Origin: Ridgeia piscesae
Taxonomy: Eukaryota > Annelida > Polychaeta > Sabellida > Siboglinidae
NCBI GenBank assembly: GCA_025642075.2
Contig: JAODUO010000034.1
Location: forward strand, 206,001 to 270,000
DNA length: 64,000 nucleotides
Reading direction: 5' to 3'
Part shown: one piece after another, positions 1 to 12,000 of the stretch
How the letters are laid out: each line of letters starts with the position of its first letter
How positions within the stretch are numbered: the first letter of the stretch is position 1
Made by a program: the position numbers and the translations under genes
The notes under the pieces: generated by a model
What the model was told of the DNA's origin: nothing
The model's database searches: none
The model's input: the letters and a program-made list of their open reading frames with translations, nothing else

Positions 1-2330
1 TTAACTCACTGGCCCACTGCTGCCAGACATCCACATAATATTGACTAATTAACAGGACTCATGAAAATTCCTTAGCAGATTATACAAAAATGTAAAGAAA
101 AGAAATGCCAATACATAGCAGTGCACTACGAATTAATGTTTATTAAAGAGTAGATATAATACAAGTTAAAATGCACAATGTTTGAAGGGGGTAAATAGAA
201 AGTTACAGACTTTATGTAAATTTACCACTGACATATATACATGTCAAAGCATTTGTATTATTTGTTGAACTTACCATTCATTCCTCTATCAAATGATAAC
301 ATAGCAATCATAATTTGTATACTACAGAAGATGCCAGTGTTCTCTTTATTGCTTGCAATGTTTAATTAAAAATCCAGTAGGTTGATAATAAATACAAAAT
401 CATTTCCACAACCAGATAGTGTTTATGTAAAAGATTACTGCATTTGCACTTAAATGAGGATAACCATTTTTGTAATAATAAGAAAACACAATTGGCATTG
501 GTTGGGTATGTGTCTTCTGATCTCTGAACAATAATTTAAATATGTTAAAAAGAGCTGTGTCAAATACACCTACTGATTCTGTCAAGGACACGACTGCATA
601 TATGGAACTGTACTTTTGGAAATGTTATTAGGATCTATTGGTAAAACATAGATCTGTGAATGTGAAAGAATCATTATCATAATTGGAATGTAATACAATA
701 CTTTTAGTACTAAGAAGCTTTACGGAATAACCACTTTGTTGATATCCAGTTTTATAATAGTTATTACTATTATATACAGTGTATATAAGTATTATATTAT
801 GTGTTCCACATGGCTGCACGTGGTACATGACCAACTCTACGTCTGTCTAGCCTAAGTCTGCAACAAACTTTCACACACACAACTGTTACAGCACTGTGTG
901 TATTGAAGTGATCACCCAAAGTTATTGTGTGGACCAGAGTGACAGACAGAACTAATTGACTGGCACCATGGCTGTCATAGCAATATTTATTGACTGACGA
1001 TACACCGGTTCTTTCATGTCATAACATTATTATCATTGTACATTTTGTATCTTCTGACATTTAATATCCAATGCGTGAAGACAGTTTTTGTATCTACAAG
1101 TCAAACATTAAATATTCAACATGCTTGCAGACAGTCACACATGACCGATTTTCTGTCTGTCTAAATTCTCAACAAACCACCCCTGACAGCACTCTGCTTG
1201 CAATACATTGCTGAATCCATTGAATAACTGATTAAACAAACGTATCGTCTAGACTGGAGTGGCAGACAGAATTAACTCACTGGCACTACTGCTGCCAGAT
1301 TGACGGAAAATGTTGCAAATGAACAAATTCAGAAATATTTCTTTGCAGATATCCCAATAAGAGGGAGACAGTTGCATGCTTCTGTACAGTTTTAAAATGT
1401 GAACATGATCCAAAAGTAAACTTCAATTTAAATGTTATTGGGGTTTTGTTTATGGAAGAAAACAATATCAGTTTATAAACATAATTTAAATCATTTATTC
1501 TGTTCAGTACATTTTACAATGTTTTTTTATATTCTTGTTACATCTGTAAATCATCAGTTTCATGACATAGTTAATTATGTATATTTATAAAATTAATAAA
1601 AACACAATGTTGAGCTATATTGTTAATATTGTGTATATAAAAAATGTAGGCTAAGGAACTACACCAACCTGCAGCTGTAGTATTAATTATTTCACATGGC
1701 TTTCATGGTCATGCATGGCTGAACAACATCTGCACACATTGGCACTGATACAGCTTGCTTGCAATTCATTACTCCAAGTGGTGAGTAAGTGATTAAACAA
1801 ACTTATCATCCAGACTAGAGTGCCAGACAGAATGAAGTCCCTGGCTCCATTGCTGCCAGAAATACAAATAATATCTAATTAACAAGGCACATAACAATTT
1901 CTGAGCAGATATCACAAACAGTAAAAAAACACTGATTTAAAAAACACTTTATTGTTATTATAATGTAACAGTAAGACATGGTATGTTTGAAAATATATAG
2001 AAGAATTGTGTAAAATGACAACTAATGTTAATAAACAACAAGCAGCTGTGTTGGATGTTTTCAAGAACCGGAACTCAAAGGTGAAACTAACCAGGAAAGC
2101 CTGATATACTTGCAAACAGTAATAATAGTATGACTGAAAGTATAGCTTAAACCATGTTGTAAATATCCAGTGTGTGAAGAAATTACACTTACAAGTATCT
2201 ACCACTATAATATGCAATGTTCCACATGGTCAGACTTGGTCACGCGTGGCTGATTCCACATCTGCCTGTATTGGCAGGGCACACTTCACAGCTAGTGAGT
2301 AAACTCCTATGGGAGTGTCAGTAACCAGTG
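1..2330. repeat. Degenerate repeat family, about five copies
   Basis: Related blocks lie at about 1-100, 806-1010, 1122-1400, 1690-1990 and 2218-2300. They share TTCCACATGG, CACTCTGCTTGCAATACATT, TGATTAAACAAAC, GAGTGGCAGACAGAATTAA and CTCACTGGCAC..CTGCTGCCAGA in the same order. Identity is moderate, with indels. Confidence 0.55.
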
Positions 2331-3490
2331 GTCTTTTCTAATAGCTGTGACCACCAAGTTACTGACCACACAACCCTGTGTCATTTGCCCCTGTTGCCCC
2401 ATTATTGGGGAGTATTCCCCAGGAGTTTGTCACTGTTTCTCCCTGGTTTACACACCTTCGTGTGAAGAGAGTAGTAGGTGGTCACTGGTCAGTATAAAGG
2501 TCATTATGTAGCCACTGCCTAACTAAACTTGTGGACAGATGACCACTAGAGGTTGTACAGTAAGGACAGCACATGTATAGTTAGTCCACTGGAGTGTTGT
2601 GTTAGATTGGTGTTGTTCTGCCCTTGGATCTAACATGGATGGATTATTTCTCTAAGTGTTGAGGTGAATTGTGTTGCTGGACATTGATACAGGTAAATAT
2701 TGTATTTTCTGGTTAAAGTTAACTTCAAATAGGTGTAATTGATGGATGAGGACATATGCATAATAGTCAATGTAAAGGAATACATGGATGTGATCAGGGT
2801 TGAGGTGTAAACGCTGAGGAAAATGAAGTGAGAAACTATTTCTGAGCTGGGAGGAGTGTATGAGGATACATTTGGTGGCGTTTGAAATTAGGGGTGAGCG
2901 AGAGGGTAGATACTGCAGTAAAGACATCAAAAATGAAAAATCAATCACAGGCATTGGGGCCAGCCTCACGTCACGCTTCAGAGACAAAGAGGAGAATGAC
3001 AACATATATGTTTGCTGTGTATAAATGGTGCACTGGTGGTAAAATATCAAAAGTTTGATGGAAAGATTGTTTTCTTTGCCTTGTTTCTTTAGTGCAATTA
3101 CCAACTTGACTCATATTTCACAACTCACATGGCAAGTACCACTGAATGACAAAGGGTTCTGTCATAGAAGGAAGCATGACACAATTGATATTTTGAATGT
3201 ATAATGAACATTTAGGTATATATTATGTTACTGTTTTGATGTTAATTTTCCTCCCAACAACGTCTGACATGTACAGTATATGGATTATGGACTTGAGTTG
3301 ACAGGTGGAGTTGTGTAATAATTTGTGGGAAGAGGATCACAGACATTGTGGGAAATATGGTAACAAATGTGGGTCACAGTGAATTGATGGGAGGTGGGTG
3401 GGAGGGTCCACAATGTTGTTGGGTGGTGTATGGGTTCCACAAATGGGCAGTTGGCCTCTGACCCAGCTGGAAGTGTAGATGTAGAGATCA
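1..3490. other. Sequence upstream of gene A: degenerate repeats, no gene recognised
   Basis: AT-rich. The first 2.3 kb is a degenerate repeat family (separate entry). A TATAAAGG at 2493 and a donor-like ACAG/gtaaat at 2691 could belong to a 5' UTR of gene A, but nothing ties them to it. The open frame on the minus strand at 2652-3104 has no recognisable domain. Confidence 0.5.
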
Positions 3491-3551
3491 ATGCCACACC
3501 CCTCTGTAAGGTTGTATGTCTGTAGTCACCTGTCATATGTGTTTGTTGCAG

Positions 3552-3610
3552 TGTGTGAAGCCAGACAGTTGAGTTCTCGCTGGAGAGATGTGTGTGACTC
3601 TCACGTCCAG
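3552..3610 (+). CDS. Gene A exon: C2 domain, strands beta-2/3
   Basis: Follows tttgttgcag and ends CAG before gtatga. Entry phase 1, exit phase 0. It encodes [19 protein letters not shown], aligned with gene C LQARHLSSPSVAHCHSLVQ. Length is 59 nt in both genes. An alternative is an exon starting at ATG 3491 that reads through the acceptor in frame; an in-frame TAG at 3482-3484 would then fix that start. Confidence 0.75.
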
Positions 3611-6600
3611 GTATGACAACCATGTTCTTCCTTGTCACTTTTCACAAAGTTTCATTACTGTTTCCTGTTCAGCGAATTTAACAATACCGGTAGTTATCAA
3701 AATTGCTATTGAAAGCAATAAGATGGGGGTGTGATCTTATCAACAATTGGTTTAATTTAGGATATCTGTACTGCTAGCAAGAACAGTATGAGTTGATGTG
3801 ACAGTGATTTGTTTCCTATCAAAAAGCAGACATCAGTTGGTGGTTTGAATGGCTTCTGAATTAATGTACATTTGTAGATTAGTTATGAGGCCAAAAGGAC
3901 CAACAGAACAAAAGTAGCCTAGTGTTTCTCTGTTTTCCTGCTAAGTTCAACATCACCTCCTTGTCAAATTACTCATTCATTAGCTTAGCTGAGTATTTTG
4001 TTTCATCTGCACAGATTTTCCACCCAAGTCATGTTGTTAATTGTATACTAATGGCCTGACATCTTCAAACTGCTAATAGGACCTGTTTTAGTTCTCTCCT
4101 TATCTGGCACCCATTTTAGGGCAATTATTCAACTTTCCAGTCTTCCCAATTGGTAGTACACAAATCTGGGAAGTTACAGGCTGTTTCATTACGTGTGCTT
4201 CTTAACACCCACAGCATTGGCAAAATCATAGGTTTTGGTGTGAGTGTGGTAATGAAAAAAAGGCAAAATGTATATTTAAACAATTCAAACACATTGTCTA
4301 TACCAGTAAAATACTAATCATTATGATAATATGAATTACTGAGCTATCTTTCAGAGGCTGGAAATTCCGGTTCAATTTTGAACTTGTTTAAATATATTAA
4401 ATCTCTGATTCTACCAAATGTTTTGCATGTTTGTAGGCATGTACAGCTGTATGTGGACACCAGTGACATGACATGAGTGTTTTGTTGTTAACTTGATGTT
4501 GGTAATGTTACTAGCTTATCATAAATATGTTTATTCTAATTAAAAAGCTACTGACATATATACATGTAGCGTATATTTATTTAATTACATCTTCCATGTT
4601 GTTTCTTGCAGTTGTTGTTGATTCCTGACGAGACGAGAGACAGTTACCGTGAAACTACCATTTTTCCTGGCAGCAACAACCCTCACTTTGACAAGACATT
4701 CAACTGGTGAGTCTGAATTATGTGTTTGCATAGATGTCCTTTCATTTAAGACTGTTTCACCTTCAGTTGCTGGCAGATACTTCCTCAGTCACTTCACCAG
4801 TTACACGTTATTTTCCCTAAGATAATACTAAAAATACACTAGTCTAAAATATATAAAAAAGTCAGTGTTTGACATTTTGGCTTTGTCTCTAATTTATGCA
4901 TTGCAGCTGATGTGCATAAAACCTTTGGCAAAAGTTTAATTTAAGCAGACATTTTTTATATAAAATGTTACCTAACTGAGCTAAACACAAATTTGCAACA
5001 GGTATAATATAAGTGGATGAACAGTTGTTAAACTATTAAATGAAAGCGTTCCTATCCAACCTACAATTTAACAGTAATCCTGCTACAAGCAACTAGAACC
5101 ATGACATACTTCATTAACCAGAATCTGACTCTGAGATGTATATCTTTAGTTACTCTGTGTATTGGTGCCAGACATCATTCAGTGGATATTTACAAACCCA
5201 CAGAGAAAGTGGTTAAAACTAATGCATCTTAATCACACGTGTGTTATAAACACAACCATTAGTCCACTGCTGCGTAATTACATTATTCCCAGAGATTTGT
5301 AATCCAGTTGTCTATAACCATAGTGAGGGGGTAGTATGGTTACTACTCAGAGCCAGTGGTTGTAGAGACGTGTCATTTGTCTCTCTTTGGGCTCAGTCTG
5401 GTTGCAAGGTGGGTTGGTTTGGAGGAGTTTCTTTCATAAATGTGCCGTTGTCTGTCTGGGGAATGAGAATGACGGTGCTCATGTCATTGGCAGTTGTCTG
5501 GTGCTCATTCCAAACAGATGACAGGATGAATTATTGAGATTTACTGACTTTCAATTATTTCTCTTTGAGATGACAGTGTATTTTTGTATATGATTTTAGT
5601 AATAAAGTTGTAACTTCTCTGTCATGTGGTGTGAAATATGTTGCGTTTCACACACACTCGGTATGCTGCTTTTTCTCTCACAGATTTAAAAAAAATACTC
5701 CTAGTATAAACTAGATACATTTCGGAATGCTTTGCATGTGAATTACTCTTGGTAATTCCTGTTGTCTAACACTAGAATACTTTTATACTAGTTGATACAA
5801 CTGTTGCATAATGTGAAGTTAAAGTTCTTCCAGTGACTGTTAGTGTAAGTCACATTTCCTGGCAAAGATTCTCACAGAATGCTGCCAGCCACACTTTGGT
5901 GTTTGCTGACTAAATCTGCTATTTACCCTCAGTACTGAATTGAGCCCTGGCAGATTTCATTTCCTGCTTCAGTTGAAGCTTTAAGTGGAATATTTTGAAA
6001 GTTGCAATTAGTCTCACTTCAGACTGTAGTTTCAGCAATGTGCACCTACCATGGATGAGCATCTGCTCAGTAACTGCTCAGTTTGTGGGGTGAATCAATT
6101 TACCCCTGGTTCAGTGTTGACCTTCTAAAGTAGCCAGCTGATGGTATCACCACCAGTGAGCTCTGTGTCAGTTGTTGCTGAATAGTATATTAACTTGATT
6201 GAAGCAACTAAGTGAAGACTCCACTTTACTGGCTGCTCCGGGAAAATTAACTTGTCTTTGTTGGGTTATCGCTGAAAGCTTTGTAAACATCCAGGAGCTT
6301 TGTCAATGGGTGTTTGTGCAAGTTGCAGAGATGTTGGTTCACTTGTATCTGGTGTTGGTGGAGACACTACACATGTCCTCTCTACTCAGTCGAGGATCAA
6401 AGAGTTATGTCTGATCTCTTAAGACAACTAGTCAGCTGGCTCTGAGGTATATAAGGTAGAAGCATCTGGAGGTTAGGTCAGTCTAACATTATTGCTGCAT
6501 GTGTGTGTGTGTGTGGCTCCCAGCTGATACAGTATGAAACACAAGCAGGACAGGTGGGTCTTGTGCTTTCAAATCTTTGGTACTTCTTCAGCTGTTTGGT

Positions 6601-6890
6601 TATAAAGATCAGGGTTTGCAGTGTGTTTTTTATGTTTCTTCCGTCCAGAAGAAATAGTTTCTTACTGGAGAAATAGTTTCTTAGGATAGTAGTTATTAAA
6701 AAAAATTGTAAGGTGTATGTATATATATATATATATACAGGGTGCTAATTAAGGACAGTCCGATCATCCGGGATGAGTAGCTTTGGAGCTCGGACTAGTA
6801 AGAGCAGTCCTTTTAAATAGTAAAAACATACGCAGGACTAGTTGTCTATAATGACAGACTACCAGCTAGCTAAAAGTATTGTGCACCCTG

Positions 6891-6924
<34 letters not shown>

Positions 6925-6964
6925 TGTATGTATGTATGTATGTATGTATGTATGTATGTATGTA

Positions 6965-7023
<59 letters not shown>

Positions 7024-8930
7024 AACACATACTTTTGTTTTAAATATGTTTTACAGCTCTTTTAATGTTCCTGAATGGAATACTTTTATACATGTTTCAC
7101 TGGGACGGTTTTGTGAAAACTGGCTCTCAACAGTGTTGCAGTGAAAGTTGCAAGACAGAATTTCATCAGAAGATGTTTGTTTGTTCAGGAACATTATGGA
7201 GGAAGATAAACGGAAGCGTCTGATGGTGTCAGTGTGGCACAAGGACTCCCAGAAGAAGTAAGTACAATCTTTATTCACAGCTGTCTTGTTTCATGCAAAT
7301 CTGTGACACTTGTACAAATACAAATTGTTGCCTTGTCTTGTTATAAAATCATGGTGTTGTATTTTCAGGTGCAGTGAATTTATGGGCTGTATGTCATTTG
7401 GTATGAAGCACCTGATGTGTAAGAAAAAAGAAAAGGTAAGATTCACTTTGACCTGATTATTATCCTGTGCTAGGTGGTGTAATCTAGTGATATTTGGTGT
7501 TTGTGGTTTATGCAACATGGGAAGGCTGTGCATGTGACTTTAGTTCTGGTATGGTGTCATGTGTTTCAGACATAAGCCTAGCTGTAGATGTGACTGTGGT
7601 AGATACCTTTGTATTACCTACACACTTCGCAATGAATACATTTAGTTTAGTTGCTACAGCTCAGTGTAATTCAAATATGTCTGACTTCAGTGTGGGGATG
7701 TGTCCTTTTTGTTCTTGATTGACCAATTAACTAGTGACTGTGACAGTATGACAATGTATGAATGCAAGAGTTCTCCTGCAGACCTGTTGACCCAAATGTG
7801 ATGACACTGTGTGGACTCTATCATATGCTCACCTTTTTCGCAGATGTCTTCCAGTATTTTGTCTGTACACAAATATAACATGATTTGTCACTTGTCACGT
7901 TTTCTTCTGAAACACTTCATCTGGTCAAGCCTCAAAGCCATCTGGTGTGCATAGATGTCAGTTGCTTGCATTTGGGTCTGCTATGTTGAAATAAATGTCA
8001 TCCTGGCCCCAAGTCTGACACATGTTGTGTGTTTGTAGAAGACTGAGGGCTGGTACTACTTGCTGTCCGAGAATATTGGCCACCGCAAACACATCCTGGC
8101 CCAGGCCACTGACAACACATGCCAGTCCACAGGTAGGTGTCACATGACCCAACTAAACACATTACCAGCTCTCTCTGTGCAGGATACCACAAAATATGTA
8201 TGTTTTGATCTTGTTAAAGAATCACATAGTTTTATAATCTATTTTAACAAACTGTAATTATGATACCTATTTTATGTATTATTTTTACTTAAAATTTAAA
8301 ACCTTTCTTGCAGTGTAAGTAAGTATTTGTGTATCTTCATCCACGGGATATACAACACGTTCAAAGACAAAAGCATGTTTACACATTCAGAATGTGCCTT
8401 CACCCGTCATACTGAAGATGAAGACAGAGCATAAATAAAGCAACTTCTGTTATATTTTGCAGGCAATGTGCGACACGTATCGAATGGAAACATTTCCTTC
8501 GACTCTTTCTCGGTGAGTACATTATTTTGTACACAATCTGTTTATCTAGACAATATGTATCTATTTTGAGGTTCTTTAATAAATTGCAAAATAGTAAATA
8601 TAACTAAATGATTAAAAAACAAATTACTAAATTAGTTTAATATGTTGTCATCTCCTGGCTATCTCCATCTATTGTCAGGAGTGAGGCTGGCCATGGCTTC
8701 TGTTTCCATTGTTCATTTCTACCTCTTCTCTTTCCTCACTTTTTTCTCACTATATTATAGTAAAATGTATTATATGAATTGCTAAATTTAATATTAGTAA
8801 ACATAAAATCTCATCTCTAAAAGTTGCGGGTTCATATTATTTTATTTCATTATTTGTTTGTATGCAGATATGACTAAATATAGTTATATAATAATTTAAA
8901 ATGTAAGAATATTGCTTAATATATAGTATG

Positions 8931-8984
<54 letters not shown>

Positions 8985-9000
8985 TATAACAACACTCATC

Positions 9001-9052
<52 letters not shown>

Positions 9053-12000
9053 GATGATTATCTAATTTGCAAAATTAAATGACTTTGGAGTATGTTAAGT
9101 TCCTACACAAGTAGTTGGTTTGTTTGGTTGTTGTTTTGGGGATCACTCATGTAGCACTGAGAAGATTGTGTGAGTGACCGGTAGATCTATGACCAGTGAC
9201 ATTGTGTGAGTGACCGGTAGATCTGTAACCAGTGACATTGTGTGAGTGACCGGTAGATCTGTAACCAGTGACAATGTTGTAGGTCCTGGTGAGGCGCAGT
9301 GAGGCTGGGTACGGGTTCACCCTACGAGGGTCATGCCCTACAAGGGTGGGGCGAGTGAAGGAAGGTGGGGCGGCCTACCTGGCTGGCCTACAGAGGGGTG
9401 ACTACGTGGTGAGGGTGAATGGCACGGACGTGTCACAGGCCACAGCGGCTACAGTCGCACACATTGTCAGGTAGGGTGGATTTCCTCATTTGGCGTACTG
9501 AAATTACAGTTATTTTACGTTTGATCTGCAAATGCTCAGTGACACCTAGTTGATTGGATCCAGTGTAGTTTTATTAGTTAGATGAGATTTCAATCTAAAA
9601 CTGCATGTTTATTTTTTAAATTATAATTTAGAAGGGACTTCAGTGTTATTGGACATAGATCAGGATGAAGTGCTATCTCATCCACCAAATTAATTCAATT
9701 TAATATATAATTTAACACTATTCCACCAGCTTGGCTGATCGCTCAACAACAAAGATAACTTCATCATTTCAAAAAATCATAATTAATCACCATGACATGA
9801 TACCATTTGTTTGTATCAAACCGACACATCAAAGTATCAATAGATGTTGAGATTTTGTAAAACAAAGTTAGCATTAGAAATATCTCTATTTCAGACACTC
9901 GACGGATGCAGTTCAATTTGATGTGCACCGTGGTGCCTCTAGTGACAGTTCGTCACACTACTCGTCATACAACTCTGTTGGAAGTCAGAGCCAGGACATC
10001 GCAATGATAAACTCACACAACAGTGACGAAGAAAATCAGTCCCCCACTGGACAGTACATGAACAATAAGATTGGTCAAAAGAAGCAGCCAATCACGAGCA
10101 CCTGTCCCAGTCGAACCCATACGCCAGAAATGGCTGCTGTGAACCGGTTGTCATGGCAACCGCATCTGAGCATGATAAACGAGGAGCGACTCGCTGCAAC
10201 TCGGATGACCACTGGAACGTCTAGTGGCACCTCTAGTGGTGTGTCGAGCTGCAGCTCCCGCGAACAATTGCGGTGGGATCCAGACTTGAGCGTAATCTCC
10301 CGTGGAAACTCGGTCGCGAGTTTTGTCACTTACTCATCGGCCTCATGTCTCGACAGTCGGTTGTCATGGCAACAGACCTGCTCCTTGGTAACCGATGGCG
10401 ACAGCACGAGACAGACGGGGGCGTTCAGCGTGGAGGACGACGACAGCTGGGGCGAGAGTTTGGAGGAGGTGGAAGGAGAGGAGGACTGCAGCTTCCCCCC
10501 GTTTAGGGCAAGCACCCCTGAGCTTCACCCTCACAGTGTTGAGGTGAGGGTTCTTTACTGTTGTTTCACTTGTCTTGTATCACACTGTTTGCTTTCCTCT
10601 CTATGGCCACATGTTCATTCCTGCTCCTTCAGTTTGTTTTCTCCCCTGCCATCTTTGCTCCCATCTACCAACATCTGAGTTGACCTCGTCCGTCTGTCTC
10701 CCTCGCCTTGGTGCATGTTTTGCCCATCTCGATCAATTCACTTACAGATACATAAAAAAGATTTCAGCGTATTCTGACTCCCCCTTTTTTTTTTATTACC
10801 TGACTGTGGAATACATATTGGTAATGTAATCATATAATACCATTATTTACTATCTATGACATGCCATCCTCGTGATTTTTTTTTAAAATGACTGTTGAAA
10901 TGAAGTTTTCGTCTGTTAAGTGAATATGTTAGGATGATGACCTTAAAACATCATCACTATATTGACTTAACCATCCACGCTGTGTTAGAGTTTTGTCCAG
11001 ACGTCATTGTCATCATCTGTGTCTCATGTTGACAGAATGACACGGGGGTGTACCAGGGTCGTGGTGAGGCCATGCAGTGGCTGTATGCGTGTGAGGAGAC
11101 GTTTGTGAGAGAGATGCAGTGTGGGATACAGCGATTCTCACGGCCCCTGCGACACTGCGTCATCTCATCACAACAACACAGCGACATCTTCCAGAATGTA
11201 GAGAAGGTGTGTGTGTTAGTGATGTTGTTGTCTTTATTCTACAGTGTTGTTGTTGCTGCCTTAATCCCACTTTTGCTATTGAATGCATGATAGTTTATTT
11301 GCATTCCAGCAATATTGTTGTCTTTTTAATATTCCTTTCACAAGTTGGTAAGTTGAGTTGGATATCAGTAAAGTTAGCGTCTTGTTAATTCCATGGTGAG
11401 CATTGTTGGTGGTTTGCTACTTGTGATATGTTGTAGTCTTGTTAATTTCCCTATCACAAATATGTTTGAAGCTCCTTGTGAGTGTACAGGGTAAAGACTT
11501 GTACTTAGGGGGAAGCTATGGTGAATTTAATTTGCATATTTACAATGTATGTTTTTCATCTTTTGTAGTTGGTTGCCATTTCTGAGTTCCATCTTACCCA
11601 CATGATTGACACACGTTACCATGGCGATGATGATGTCATCGTTGAGAACATTGGTGATGTCTACCACCCAAAGGTAGGAAGAATGTCTGGGGACTCCACA
11701 TATAGATCAACAATGTCAGATATTTTCTTTTTGGCTGCATTCTTTAACTAAGCTGACTGCTGCTGATTCTTTCATACACTATATATTTGAAAATCAACAA
11801 ATCCAATTTTTTACAAATGCAGGTGGAATATCAAATATATAATTTTATATAGCAAAAGCCAATTACGAAATTATATCAGGCAATAACAATTTAATATTGA
11901 AAGTGCCAGGGAATTGTGGTTGGAGTAAGTAGGTCTATGGGAAGCTGGTATAACTCACACCCTTACAGTTGTCTGTGAAAACAACAAGATACCCACTGTA

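Noticed and set aside
2652..3104. 150-residue minus-strand open frame
   Set aside because: No domain, no codon or splice support, and it overlaps AT-rich upstream DNA of gene A.
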